Source of the DNA: a virus | Virus record (IMG/VR): IMGVR_UViG_3300042472_000628 | Coordinates: 37,455 to 101,454 of that record | Length of the DNA: 64,000 nt | Reading direction: 5' to 3' (one strand) | In this document: positions 1 through 8,724 of the stretch, in pieces | Position numbering within the stretch: the stretch's first letter is position 1 | How the letters are laid out: every line of letters begins with the position of its first letter | Translations under genes and position numbers: made by a program | Notes under the pieces: generated by a model | What the model saw: only the letters and a program-made list of their open reading frames with translations | The model's database searches: none | What the model was told of the DNA's origin: nothing

Positions 1-759
1 TACAAATATGGTTTATCAGGTACTATACCAAAAGAAGGCACTTTAGATAGATTGACTCTAATGGCATACACTGGACCTCTAATCACTGAGATCAGTGCAA
101 ATTACTTGCAAAATGAAGGTCATATTGCAGGTTGTAAAGTAAAAATTATAAAAATGGACTACGCTCCGCAATCTACCAAAGATGCGTTTAGAGAGATGTC
201 ACAAAACAGGTATGAAAGCAAAGATGTTTTTAAATTTGAACAGAATTATGTTATTAATTCACCAGGCCGCCTTAACTTCATTACTAGCATTATTTCCAGA
301 GTTCGCGGTAATAGCTTGGTCTTATTCCATCGTATCGAGCACGGCAAAAAGATATATGATAAATTACGCAGAGAAAGTGATAAAACAGTTTACTATGTTG
401 ATGGAGGAATTGACCAAGATATTCGAGAGGAACACAAAAAGAAAATGGAAGCCGGAGAAGAAGTCGTTATTGTTGCATCGTACGGTACATTTTCAACAGG
501 TATCTCGATTAAGAAGATTCACAACATCTTCTTTACGGAATCTTTTAAATCGGAAGTCATAATTAGACAATCTATTGGTCGTGGTTTAAGACAACATAGT
601 TCAAAAGAGTCTGTTAATATTATTGATTTTGTAGATGATCTTTCATCACCGGATTGGGATAATTATTTAATGAGACATTCCAAAGAGAGACAACGTATCT
701 ATAAAGAACAGAAGTTTAAATTCGATATTAAAAATGTAGATTTTGAAGGAGATATATAA
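1..759 (+). CDS. uvsW: UvsW-like DNA/RNA helicase, C-terminal part (5' end outside window)
   Basis: The frame is open from base 1 and reads YGLSGTIPK..., the SF2 helicase 'LTGT' region, so the real start lies upstream of the window. What remains is the second RecA-like domain: a motif IV-like stretch (LVLFHR), motif V (ASYGTFSTGISI) and motif VI (RQSIGRGLRQH). In T4, UvsW unwinds R-loops and branched DNA and helps switch from origin- to recombination-driven replication. The C-terminus is Asp-Ile-stop, which coincides with a late-promoter box. The pattern of motifs is typical of UvsW rather than gp41 or Dda. The family call is firm; the biochemical role is inferred from T4. Confidence 0.85.
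   Translation, partial: YKYGLSGTIPKEGTLDRLTLMAYTGPLITEISANYLQNEGHIAGCKVKIIKMDYAPQSTKDAFREMSQNRYESKDVFKFEQNYVINSPGRLNFITSIISRVRGNSLVLFHRIEHGKKIYDKLRRESDKTVYYVDGGIDQDIREEHKKKMEAGEEVVIVASYGTFSTGISIKKIHNIFFTESFKSEVIIRQSIGRGLRQHSSKESVNIIDFVDDLSSPDWDNYLMRHSKERQRIYKEQKFKFDIKNVDFEGDI
751..759 (+). promoter_or_regulatory. Late-type promoter box GATATATAA
   Basis: Exact copy of the recurrent GATATATAA box, overlapping the last two codons and stop of uvsW and lying 37 nt before the next ATG. Probable counterpart of the T4 late TATAAATA element. Confidence 0.6.
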
Positions 760-795
760 TAAAATAATAACACACAAAATATAAAAAAAGATATT

Positions 796-2559
796 ATGCA
801 AAAATTAAAATCATTTGATCAGTTTTCGACTGAGACAAAAATTTCTCAGACTAGACAACTAGAAGAAGACAAGACTATCAAAAGACAAAATGAAGCTGAA
901 ACATTCAAAACATTACTAGCTGAATTTAATGTAACTTCTATCAAAGAGTTAACACAAGAGCAGAGAGTAACATTTTTTACTAAACTAAGAGGTGCTGAAG
1001 TTAATGAATCAGTTTCGTTAATCGAAGAAGGTACAAGAGGTCAAATCGGTAAAATTGATAAAAAAGGTAATATCACTTCAGTATATATGCAGTATGATTC
1101 ATATCCTGAAAATATTTTACCACATCTTAATAAAGGATTTAAAAACGGTAAAAATGTTGATGAGTTAATTAAAAAAGGTAGCTTTTCAGGTTTAGAAGCT
1201 TCTATCGATAAAATTAGTTTTTATGGAAAACCAGGTCATATGACTGGATCAGCTACCACAGATGCAGATATTAAGAAATACCTTACAAAAACATCAAACG
1301 AAGAATCAGCAGAATATGTTTATTTATGGGATGAAAATGCCAAACAATGGTTGATGGCTGATACTTATGCAAATACTGGTTTAGTTCCAGCATTTGAATC
1401 ACTTTCAGTTTCAGTAAATGAAGCAATTCAAGTACAGTATAAAAGAGATGCTAAAAAAGTACTTACAGTTTACAACAACTTATTCGGTAAAAAATTAACT
1501 GATTTTGGTGCAATGAACATTGACAGTAAATTAGGTTGTATTAAATACTTGTTAGAAGAAGCTATGATAGATGCTAACTTTCATAAAGAAGGACCAGTTG
1601 CATCAGCTGCTATTAAAGGTAACATTGGAACTTTTCAAGTTAAAATGGCAGGATTAGGAAATTATTTTATTAAAATCGGAGCAACGACAGTTAAAAGAAT
1701 TTTAGATCAATACGTGACTGATATTTCAGGAGCATCTGGATGGTCTGGAGTTGGAATAGCTGAAGGTACTGCACTATACTTAGAACAAATTGGACAAGAG
1801 ACTGCAGGTCAGTCTATGTTAAATGCATTTAATGGAATGTTTAATGAATCTTTTATTAATGAAGCTGAAAAGTTTAAATCAACGAAAGACTTTGAAGAAT
1901 TCTGTGAAGAAATCGACAGTATGCCAGAACAAAGGATTAAGAAAATAATGGGTAAAGATTACATTGATACTCCAGGTGGTTATAGAGACGAAGCTGAAGA
2001 TTATGACAATGACATAACTGAATATATGATTTCTAATATGGGTCGTAAAGACTTTGAAGAACTTAAATCATGGTGGGAAAATAATGTAGCTGAATCTTTC
2101 ATCAATGAAGCTGAAATTAATTCAGATGAAGAATTTAATGAATATGCAATGACTGTTTTGAAAAAAGCATTTGGTGCTGAATTCGATGAAGCTAAAGCTA
2201 AAAAAGTTGCAGATGGTATTCTAGCAAAATCAAAGGGTGATTATGGTACTGCCGTTGGTATGTTAACCAGTTCTTTAGGAGAATCAGTTACTAATGAAGC
2301 AATCGATACCAAATATTGGGCAGATTATAATACTGACACTTCAGGACAAGGAAATAAAGAATTTGCAGAAAAATCTAAAGATTTCGAAGATACATTTTCA
2401 TTAGCAGTTTCTGAGTGGAACGCTGAGGCAGACGGTGCTGAAAACAGAATTAAAGGTTCGCAAATTGATAAAGTTAAAAAATTAGCTCAGGAATTCTTCA
2501 AAAAAGAAGGTTACATTTCAGTTAACATTGCACAAGCAATGATAGCACAAGAATCATAA
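796..2559 (+). CDS. Putative internal/virion protein with N-terminal capsid-targeting-like tag and repeated cleavage-like sites
   Basis: 587 aa, no recognised enzyme. The N-terminus (SFDQFSTE, residues 6-13) matches the F-x-x-F-x-x-E pattern of T4 internal proteins such as IPIII (MKTYQEFIAE). Residues about 82-130 (GQIGKIDKKGN, YMQYDSYPENIL) resemble a small phage/bacterial domain of unknown function whose signature is S-I-Y-x-H-x-D-G-Y-P. Motifs of the type xNE|A or xNE|S occur at about residues 70, 208, 355, 437 and 500 (SFINEAE occurs twice). These resemble the gp21 protease consensus (I/L)xE|(A/G/S) and would divide the protein into domains. It follows uvsW and a late box. Packaging into the head is inference. 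Confidence 0.5.
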   Translation: MQKLKSFDQFSTETKISQTRQLEEDKTIKRQNEAETFKTLLAEFNVTSIKELTQEQRVTFFTKLRGAEVNESVSLIEEGTRGQIGKIDKKGNITSVYMQYDSYPENILPHLNKGFKNGKNVDELIKKGSFSGLEASIDKISFYGKPGHMTGSATTDADIKKYLTKTSNEESAEYVYLWDENAKQWLMADTYANTGLVPAFESLSVSVNEAIQVQYKRDAKKVLTVYNNLFGKKLTDFGAMNIDSKLGCIKYLLEEAMIDANFHKEGPVASAAIKGNIGTFQVKMAGLGNYFIKIGATTVKRILDQYVTDISGASGWSGVGIAEGTALYLEQIGQETAGQSMLNAFNGMFNESFINEAEKFKSTKDFEEFCEEIDSMPEQRIKKIMGKDYIDTPGGYRDEAEDYDNDITEYMISNMGRKDFEELKSWWENNVAESFINEAEINSDEEFNEYAMTVLKKAFGAEFDEAKAKKVADGILAKSKGDYGTAVGMLTSSLGESVTNEAIDTKYWADYNTDTSGQGNKEFAEKSKDFEDTFSLAVSEWNAEADGAENRIKGSQIDKVKKLAQEFFKKEGYISVNIAQAMIAQES

Positions 2560-2583
2560 CAATTTAAACAAGATACATATCTT

Positions 2584-3873
2584 ATGAAGATTTATAATAC
2601 ATTTGAACATTTTTTAACAGAGAGTTTGCACGACAATCATGACTATACACCAATCTTAGAAGGTGGTGCAGCAGGTCATATGTCACACCCATTTGATAAT
2701 AATGAATTGACGTTTGGTGATTTCAAAGAAATGATTCAAGCCGGTCTTAGTGGATCTCTTAATTTCGAAGAAGAACCTACTGAAAAAACAGACGGTCAAA
2801 ATGTATTTGCAACCATTCAAAATGGTGAAGTAAAATTCGCAAGAAATAAAGGTGATATGAAAACGCCTATGTCTTTGTCTGATTTTAAGACAAAGTTCGA
2901 AGGACATCCTAGTAAATTAGTACAAGACACTTTTCAATTTGCAGCAGATGATTTAGCATCATCTCTTATTAAACTACCAACCAAAACTCAAGAAGAAATA
3001 TTTGCAAATGGATTAAACTTCATGAATATGGAATTAATTTATTCTCTTAATCCTAATGTTATTCATTATGATGTTGATGTTATTCAATTCCATGGTGTAA
3101 AAATAACAGACGGTGAAGGTAATATTACAGGAGAAGATAATTCAGCGGCAAAGAAAATTGCTGGTTTATTAAAAGATGTTGATGCTCATATTCAAAAGAC
3201 ATTCTCTATAATTCCACCACAAGTTATTAAGATAGCTAAAGATATTAACTTTGATGAAAATAAATCAAAGTTCATAGCTAAAGTTGATGCTCTTAGAGAC
3301 ACATTTGGTTTAACAGATGCAGATGCAGTTGCAAGATACCATGAAATGTGGTGGAGAGATCAAATTAATTCAATTTTCCCAGATGCACCACAAGATATTA
3401 AAGAAGGTTTACTATTAAGATGGGCATATGATGATAAGAAAACTCTTAACATCAGAGATCTTGAAAAAATGGGTTTATCAAAAACACAAGCAGATGCTGT
3501 AAAGAAATTTGACAAAGAAGATGTTAAAAAGAAATATAAAGAAAACATTAGACCATTCGAAGATTTATTCTTGGAACTTGGATCTATTATTTTAAAGAAC
3601 GCAAGTAACTTTGTTGCTGCAAACCCTACAGCAGAGATGCAAAGATTACACAACGAACTTAGATCAGAATCGGATAAAATTAAAGCAAACGGAGACCTTT
3701 CTCAAATTGCAAAAGTTGAAGCAGAACTAGCAAGACTAGACAGGATTGGCGGTATTGAATCAATCATACCAACAGAAGGTTTAGTATTTGTTTATAAAGG
3801 TCATACTTATAAATTAACAGGAACATTTGCTGCAGTAAATCAGCTTATGGGATTTATTAAATACGGTAGATAA
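2584..3873 (+). CDS. ATP-dependent ligase/nucleotidyltransferase-like protein with capsid-targeting-like N-terminus
   Basis: 429 aa. The N-terminus (TFEHFLTES, residues 6-14) fits the F-x-x-F-x-x-E tag. An AGHMSHPFD stretch (31-38) follows, then EKTDG (67-71), the K-x-D-G nucleotidyl-acceptor motif of DNA/RNA ligases and capping enzymes. RNKG (87-90) follows, and near the C-terminus EGLVF (398-402) with a downstream K-L (YKLTG) looks like motifs IV/V. All active-site elements of the covalent nucleotidyltransferase fold therefore seem present, although the 300-residue spacing is long and the middle is helical and unassigned. Related proteins occur in marine myoviruses beside cytidylyltransferase-like genes, as here. 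Its stop overlaps the next gene's ATG by one base. Substrate unknown. Confidence 0.6.
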   Translation: MKIYNTFEHFLTESLHDNHDYTPILEGGAAGHMSHPFDNNELTFGDFKEMIQAGLSGSLNFEEEPTEKTDGQNVFATIQNGEVKFARNKGDMKTPMSLSDFKTKFEGHPSKLVQDTFQFAADDLASSLIKLPTKTQEEIFANGLNFMNMELIYSLNPNVIHYDVDVIQFHGVKITDGEGNITGEDNSAAKKIAGLLKDVDAHIQKTFSIIPPQVIKIAKDINFDENKSKFIAKVDALRDTFGLTDADAVARYHEMWWRDQINSIFPDAPQDIKEGLLLRWAYDDKKTLNIRDLEKMGLSKTQADAVKKFDKEDVKKKYKENIRPFEDLFLELGSIILKNASNFVAANPTAEMQRLHNELRSESDKIKANGDLSQIAKVEAELARLDRIGGIESIIPTEGLVFVYKGHTYKLTGTFAAVNQLMGFIKYGR

Positions 3874-5720
3874 TGGCATTACAAAACTTAAGAACATACT
3901 TTGAATCCTCTAACATTAATGACTTCTTGTCAATGATAGAGTTACCATGCGTTGTATCAGAAAAAATACAAGCATCTTCATTTCACGTTAGAAAAACCAA
4001 TACAGGATTTGAATATTTTAAAAGTGGTTCTAAATCAGCAATGGACAGAATAGACAGAACCATGGTTAAATACTATGAAAATGGTATTAATTATTTTAAA
4101 ACTATTTTACCAGAAGTTACTGAAGAAATGCCAGTAGATTGGAAATTTGGATTTGATTACATGATCGACAACAAGACTGTAGATATTGAGTATGATATTT
4201 TACCAAAAAATCACTTAATTTTAACACACATTCAAATATTAAATCCTACTGATCCAACTCAAATTAAAAAAGTAATTAGAGATCCACAGGTACTAAACAA
4301 ATGGGCTGATAAATTAGGAGTTAACAGAGCGCCAGTTATTTTTGAAGGTAAATTACAATCAAATCAAAAAGATGATCTAGTTAGACTTTTAGAAATATCA
4401 GATGCTGATTTCGCAATTAAATTTAAAGATCACTCTTTCACAAGAACAATATACAATATATTCAATAATGGACTTACAAATCCAGCATTGAACTATTCAT
4501 TAGATAATGAAATCGATGGACTTATCATTAACTTTTATGAAGGTAAAACAATTAAAAGTTTTAAATTAGAGAGATTTGATCGTAAACCACAAGAAGACAG
4601 ATCACCGTCTGATATGTACCAAATTTCAATTTTAGATTTGGTAGAGTACATTACTAACTACGATCTTGACAGTATTCAATTAACCGAAGAGTCAGCTGAC
4701 TTAAGATATATTGAATTAATCTCAGAACTATATAACGGTTACGTTTGGACAAATGCATCTAAATACATTGGTGCTAATTTTGATTCAGCAGATTTTTCAG
4801 ATAATCCTGGATTTGAACTTAATACAGATTTTATTAAAAACGAAAAAACTTTAGCACATGTGCAAAATAAGGTTTTAGCAGAATTATATAAAATTGCATT
4901 AGGAAGCTTTAGAAAGAGAAGAAATAAAGAGACAGATATTATTAACAAAGATTTGATGATTCAGATCAATGACATCGTAGACCATATAGAAACTTTAGTT
5001 ATGGCTAAAACAAATGAAAACGACGTTATGACATTCAAGTCATATCTTATTAATCAAAAACTTCAATATACAGATAGTCCAGTTTTAGAAGGACTTTCAG
5101 TTAAATATCCAGATCAAGGCAAAATGCCAGTAAATATGTTTGTTGGTAGATTCCAACCATTTACACTAGGTCATGTTAAAGTTATTGAAACTATTTATAA
5201 ACAAAATGGATTTCCAGTAGTTATATTTTTAGTTAAATCAAAAACTAAGAAAAAAGAGGATGCATTCTCAAGACCATATGACGAAGACACTCAACTTAAG
5301 ATGTTAGAAAAACTTAAAGGAAAATATCCTATTCAAGAAGTTTTTATAATTGATAGAGGTGCGATCGATTTAATGTTCAATACAATGAGACCTAAATACG
5401 AACCAGTATTATGGGGAACAGGATCAGACAGATTACAAACATATTCATATCAAGTTGATAAACCAGAATATAGAGAAGATTTAGGTTGTAGACCAGATTT
5501 CGGTTTGTTTGAAATACCAAGAACTGGCAAAAACATATCAGCAACTCAAGTTAGAGAAGCTATGTTGGCTGATGACGAGAAGACTTTTAAGAAGCTAACT
5601 CCAGCACCGATACATGATATGTACAATGAATTAAAGACAAAACTAGAAGCATCTATGGGTGTTACAGCAGAGTCTAACGAGACTACATTAACATTTGATC
5701 AGTTTATTAAGAATATATAA
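3873..5720 (+). CDS. Fusion of ligase-like nucleotidyltransferase and NMNAT/cytidylyltransferase-like domain
   Basis: 615 aa with two catalytic modules. The N-terminal half has EKIQ (K31 as possible nucleotidyl acceptor), FEGK near 148, and EIDGLIINF (about 213-221) followed by FKLERFD, which resemble ligase motifs I, IV and V. The C-terminal module (about 420-600) is a nucleotidyltransferase of the HxGH type: VGRFQPFTLGH (424-434), a GTGSDR loop and ISATQVREA (about 556-564), as in NadM/NadR-type NMN adenylyltransferases. The extreme C-terminus TFDQFIKNI again resembles the head-packaging tag. It may handle NAD or an RNA end; substrate cannot be read from sequence. Translationally coupled to the preceding ligase-like gene. 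Confidence 0.6.
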   Translation: MALQNLRTYFESSNINDFLSMIELPCVVSEKIQASSFHVRKTNTGFEYFKSGSKSAMDRIDRTMVKYYENGINYFKTILPEVTEEMPVDWKFGFDYMIDNKTVDIEYDILPKNHLILTHIQILNPTDPTQIKKVIRDPQVLNKWADKLGVNRAPVIFEGKLQSNQKDDLVRLLEISDADFAIKFKDHSFTRTIYNIFNNGLTNPALNYSLDNEIDGLIINFYEGKTIKSFKLERFDRKPQEDRSPSDMYQISILDLVEYITNYDLDSIQLTEESADLRYIELISELYNGYVWTNASKYIGANFDSADFSDNPGFELNTDFIKNEKTLAHVQNKVLAELYKIALGSFRKRRNKETDIINKDLMIQINDIVDHIETLVMAKTNENDVMTFKSYLINQKLQYTDSPVLEGLSVKYPDQGKMPVNMFVGRFQPFTLGHVKVIETIYKQNGFPVVIFLVKSKTKKKEDAFSRPYDEDTQLKMLEKLKGKYPIQEVFIIDRGAIDLMFNTMRPKYEPVLWGTGSDRLQTYSYQVDKPEYREDLGCRPDFGLFEIPRTGKNISATQVREAMLADDEKTFKKLTPAPIHDMYNELKTKLEASMGVTAESNETTLTFDQFIKNI

Positions 5721-5728
5721 TATAAAAC

Positions 5729-7294
5729 ATGGAAACAGAAATGTCATTTAACGAATTCATTAACGAAAGAAATATTACTATTAAAAGGCAATATACTCAA
5801 AATCATCCAGCGAAAACCGTAGGTAAAGCTGCTAAGATTAGAAATAAAGTATTAGAAGCTATTAAAGACGGTAAACTTACTAAAGAAGAATTTGATACAA
5901 TTTTAAGAGAAATGACAACTGATTCTACAAGATGGATGAGAAGAAATTCAGGATATATCACAATGAATGAGGAAGGTATTTCACTTTCTAAAATGGGTAA
6001 AAGAATCTTAAGTCAAATTTTGGTTAACGATGAGATCAATGAGAAAGCTACTCCATTTAAAATTGCAAATGCAAAAGCAGAAGAAATATTTGGAGAATTT
6101 GGCATTGCTACATTAAGCTATGATCAAATTGAAAGAATCATCGATATTAAAAAAGCTGATGCGCTGGCAAAAAAATATGGTGAAAGTAGTTTTATGTCAT
6201 TATCAGAATTAGATATGGAAGAACTTCTTAATAAGAATAAAAACTTAATAAAAGAAAATAAAACAAATAATATGAAAACAAATTTTATTCATGAGTCATT
6301 CAAAGGATTCGTTAATGCTTTAAATGAATCAGATATTAATGAAGCATTTGCATCGATGCAGTTGGCAAATTTATTCACTAGAGATGGTGGTAAACTTGAT
6401 CAAGCTTTAGCTAAAGGATTCTATAACGCTACTAAAATCAAATTAGATTTAGTACAAGATGAAGATCTATTAACAATGGATGCTAATTCAGCTTACAAAA
6501 ACAAACAATCAGACACTATTATATTTTATATCTCTGACACACCTAAAGAAAATCCTTATGCACCTTCAGATGCATATAGTTCTGCAAAGAATATTCCAGG
6601 CGAAGGTTATTTATTAGCTGTAGCTTCAGGTGATAATAAATTCTATGATAACGCATGGTCTAAATATGCTAAAGATAGAAGTCTTAAGCAGGTAGATAAT
6701 AATCCAACAGACTCAATCGGTATTGGTAAAAGATATTCTGGATGGGATGCTACTGGATTATATAATGTAAAAAGAATTTCAGAAGTTGCTGACAGAGCAG
6801 TTGTAATTAACGTTGCATTACTTAAACAAAAGTATTCATCAGAAAACCAAAGAAGAGAAAGATCTGCGGCTAGATCAGGTGCAACAGCATTTAAATCTGA
6901 TAAAGATTTTAAAACTGAGAATATGAATAGATACCACCAAATCTTAGCTCAAAAAGCAGCATCAATGCCATTAGATACACTTGTAGCTGAAGCTATTGAT
7001 ACTTTAAGCAACCAAATCAAAGATGCTTTATTGAAAGGCGAAAAAGGAAAATACGGAGATATTATCATCGGTACTAGTTCAAAAGGAAGAGAATGTAAAA
7101 TGTCAGATGCAGCATACCATATGAAAAATATCTTAGATGAATATCAAAGATATGTTGGTTATGTTAAACAAGAAGAAGATAGTATTGCTAGATATGGTCA
7201 AGCAGAATCATGGTATAAAAAAGAAATGCAAAACTACGCAAAAAGTGTTAAAGACAAAGTTGATCAAATTGGATCAATGTCTTATGCATGGTAA
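5729..7294 (+). CDS. Putative internal virion protein, apparent fusion of two tagged units
   Basis: 521 aa, function unrecognised. The N-terminus SFNEFINER (6-14) is a capsid-targeting-like tag. At residue 182 an internal ATG (6272) starts a second similar segment (ESFKGFVNALNES). The codons just before it (NKNLIKENKTNN) are A-rich and look like a former intergenic leader, so two tandem internal-protein genes appear to have fused. The second half contains GEGYLLAVASGDN and a lysine/glutamate-rich helical C-terminus. An internal start at 6272 giving a separate product is possible. Lies in the internal-protein cluster, preceded by an AATATATAA late-like box at the end of the previous gene. Confidence 0.5.
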   Translation: METEMSFNEFINERNITIKRQYTQNHPAKTVGKAAKIRNKVLEAIKDGKLTKEEFDTILREMTTDSTRWMRRNSGYITMNEEGISLSKMGKRILSQILVNDEINEKATPFKIANAKAEEIFGEFGIATLSYDQIERIIDIKKADALAKKYGESSFMSLSELDMEELLNKNKNLIKENKTNNMKTNFIHESFKGFVNALNESDINEAFASMQLANLFTRDGGKLDQALAKGFYNATKIKLDLVQDEDLLTMDANSAYKNKQSDTIIFYISDTPKENPYAPSDAYSSAKNIPGEGYLLAVASGDNKFYDNAWSKYAKDRSLKQVDNNPTDSIGIGKRYSGWDATGLYNVKRISEVADRAVVINVALLKQKYSSENQRRERSAARSGATAFKSDKDFKTENMNRYHQILAQKAASMPLDTLVAEAIDTLSNQIKDALLKGEKGKYGDIIIGTSSKGRECKMSDAAYHMKNILDEYQRYVGYVKQEEDSIARYGQAESWYKKEMQNYAKSVKDKVDQIGSMSYAW

Positions 7295-7309
7295 TAAAAA
7301 GATATAAAG

Positions 7310-7948
7310 ATGCCAAGTAAATCAGTTGCACAACAACACTTAATGGGAATGGCTTACGCTTATAAAAAAGGTGAGTTAAAGTCAGATGAAGTAAGCGGAG
7401 AAGTTAAAGACTTGGCTGATTCAATGACTATGCAACAACTTAAAGATTTTGCAAGTACAAAACATAAAGGTTTACCCCAATATGTTGAAGAGAATATAAC
7501 AACTGCTGCAATGGCAGGTATGGGACCAGTAGTTTTACCAATGAATGGTGTTAATGGTTCTGGTGATGTACCAGCAGGAAAAGGCGATGCTAAGAAAGCA
7601 TATAAGAAAAAGAAAAAGAAAACAGTGGTACATTTAACATTTGAAAATTTTGTAAACGAAGCATATGAGAACGACGACATCAATATGATGTATGGTTATT
7701 TTGGAAGCATGGAACAAGAATACGATGAAGCTAAAGCACATAAAGAGTTTGATCAAGCAGTAAAAGATTTAATTAAAGAATTTAAGTTTAAAGAACAAGA
7801 CGCACTGAACTTATTAAATTCAAAGGTAGGAAGGCAAGCAGCAGATGCTATCATTGCCAGAGAATGTGAAGAAGGTGCAGTTAACGGAGTTTATTGGTAT
7901 TTAGGTAAAGATAAAAATAAAGTTTTATCATACACTAAGAAATTGTAA
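7310..7948 (+). CDS. DUF3008-domain protein with internal packaging-like tag
   Basis: 212 aa. Residues 1-60 (SKSVAQQHLMGMAYAYKKG ... STKHKGLPQYV) match the DUF3008 family, small phage and bacterial proteins of unknown function that end in T-K-H-K-G-L-P. A Gly/Ala/Pro linker and a poly-lysine run (about 93-104) follow, then TFENFVNEA (about 108-116), the same F-x-x-F-x-x-E/A pattern as at the N-termini of neighbouring genes, and an acidic helical C-terminus. The lysine run could bind DNA inside the head. Last gene of the block; an intrinsic terminator follows at 7969. Domain call good, function unknown. Confidence 0.6.
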   Translation: MPSKSVAQQHLMGMAYAYKKGELKSDEVSGEVKDLADSMTMQQLKDFASTKHKGLPQYVEENITTAAMAGMGPVVLPMNGVNGSGDVPAGKGDAKKAYKKKKKKTVVHLTFENFVNEAYENDDINMMYGYFGSMEQEYDEAKAHKEFDQAVKDLIKEFKFKEQDALNLLNSKVGRQAADAIIARECEEGAVNGVYWYLGKDKNKVLSYTKKL

Positions 7949-7968
7949 TAATTAATATAGATATTTTT

Positions 7969-7999
7969 AAAGCCCAAGCGTAAGTTTGGGCTTTTTTTA
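7969..7999 (+). terminator. Intrinsic terminator
   Basis: AGCCCAA and TTGGGCT pair around a short loop and are followed by a run of seven T. It closes the internal-protein block just before an early promoter. Confidence 0.85.
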
Positions 8000-8003
8000 T
8001 GAA

Positions 8004-8088
8004 TTGTTCGTAACTTTTATGAAAATAAATGCAAAAAAGTTTTGGGTTGTCAAATATTAGTAGTATATTAGCCTTATAATTAAAACAC
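8004..8088 (+). promoter_or_regulatory. Class E (early-type) promoter
   Basis: Distal box TTGTTCGTAACTTTT at 8004 and proximal core GTATATTAGCCTTATAATTA at 8064-8083, preceded by TTGTCAAA. Three other intergenic regions (before 10602, 12070 and 63088) share both blocks. The box-to-core distance here is 65 nt versus 54 nt in the other three. Likely host-polymerase early promoter. Confidence 0.7.
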
Positions 8089-8096
8089 TAACAGAT

Positions 8097-8363
8097 ATGA
8101 CAGTTACAACTTATACAAACTTTGACAGACATGAAAACATGGATTCTGAAACTAGAACAGAAATCATGTCAATCATTAGAGAACTTATGGACTTTGATAA
8201 TACTCGTCGCTTAGAAAATTTTATGTATGGTTTATTTGATGGGTATTTATATGCAGATCTTCAAATTGAAGCTTTACAGTTACCTACAGAAATTGCCTCA
8301 AGAATTATGAGAGTATTCGATATCTGTAACCGTTACCCAAAATTACAAACTCAAAACAATTAA
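8097..8363 (+). CDS. Small early protein, unknown function
   Basis: 88 aa, acidic, largely helical (TEIMSIIRELMDFDNTRRLENFMYGLFDGYLYADLQ). No family recognised. It is the first gene behind a class E promoter, so early expression and a host-takeover or regulatory role are plausible, but the sequence shows no catalytic motif, signal peptide or membrane segment. The next gene starts 4 nt after its stop, indicating co-transcription. Confidence 0.6.
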   Translation: MTVTTYTNFDRHENMDSETRTEIMSIIRELMDFDNTRRLENFMYGLFDGYLYADLQIEALQLPTEIASRIMRVFDICNRYPKLQTQNN

Positions 8364-8366
8364 TAT

Positions 8367-8660
8367 ATGAACACTTTAGAACAAATTGAAAAAGTAAAAG
8401 AATTAGTGTCAAACTATTTTGACAAAAATGCAGAATGGTGTGGAGTAGCATCTCTATCAGAATCTGAAGCACAACATGTGATCCAAATCGGTGCATCAAT
8501 TTTATGTACTAAATGGGAAGTTGGTTATGCTGGTGGAGGTTTTGTACAATCATTCGTTAAAAATGATTTAATGGGTGCTTTAGGTAGTGCAGACTCAACA
8601 AGTCTTAAAGGATTTAAATTCTTTGCAGCCTTAATGTATAATATTGGAAAACCTTTCTAA
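8367..8660 (+). CDS. Small protein, unknown function
   Basis: 97 aa. Contains a Gly-rich centre (WEVGYAGGGFVQSFVKNDLMGALGSADS) flanked by helices; two cysteines (C25, C51). No family recognised. Second gene of the unit driven by the class E promoter at 8004. A class M promoter follows directly after its stop, separating it from the Ro60-like gene. Confidence 0.55.
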   Translation: MNTLEQIEKVKELVSNYFDKNAEWCGVASLSESEAQHVIQIGASILCTKWEVGYAGGGFVQSFVKNDLMGALGSADSTSLKGFKFFAALMYNIGKPF

Positions 8661-8663
8661 TAT

Positions 8664-8695
8664 TTTTGAAACAATAAAAAACTTAGTAGTATAAT
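8664..8695 (+). promoter_or_regulatory. Class M (middle-type) promoter
   Basis: TTTTGAAACAA at 8664-8674, then TATAAT at 8690-8695; exactly 21 nt separate the G from TATAAT. The same layout is seen before several other genes. It drives the Ro60-like gene at 8725. Confidence 0.6.
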
Positions 8696-8724
8696 TATCA
8701 AATTAGCAATTTAACATAGACGTT

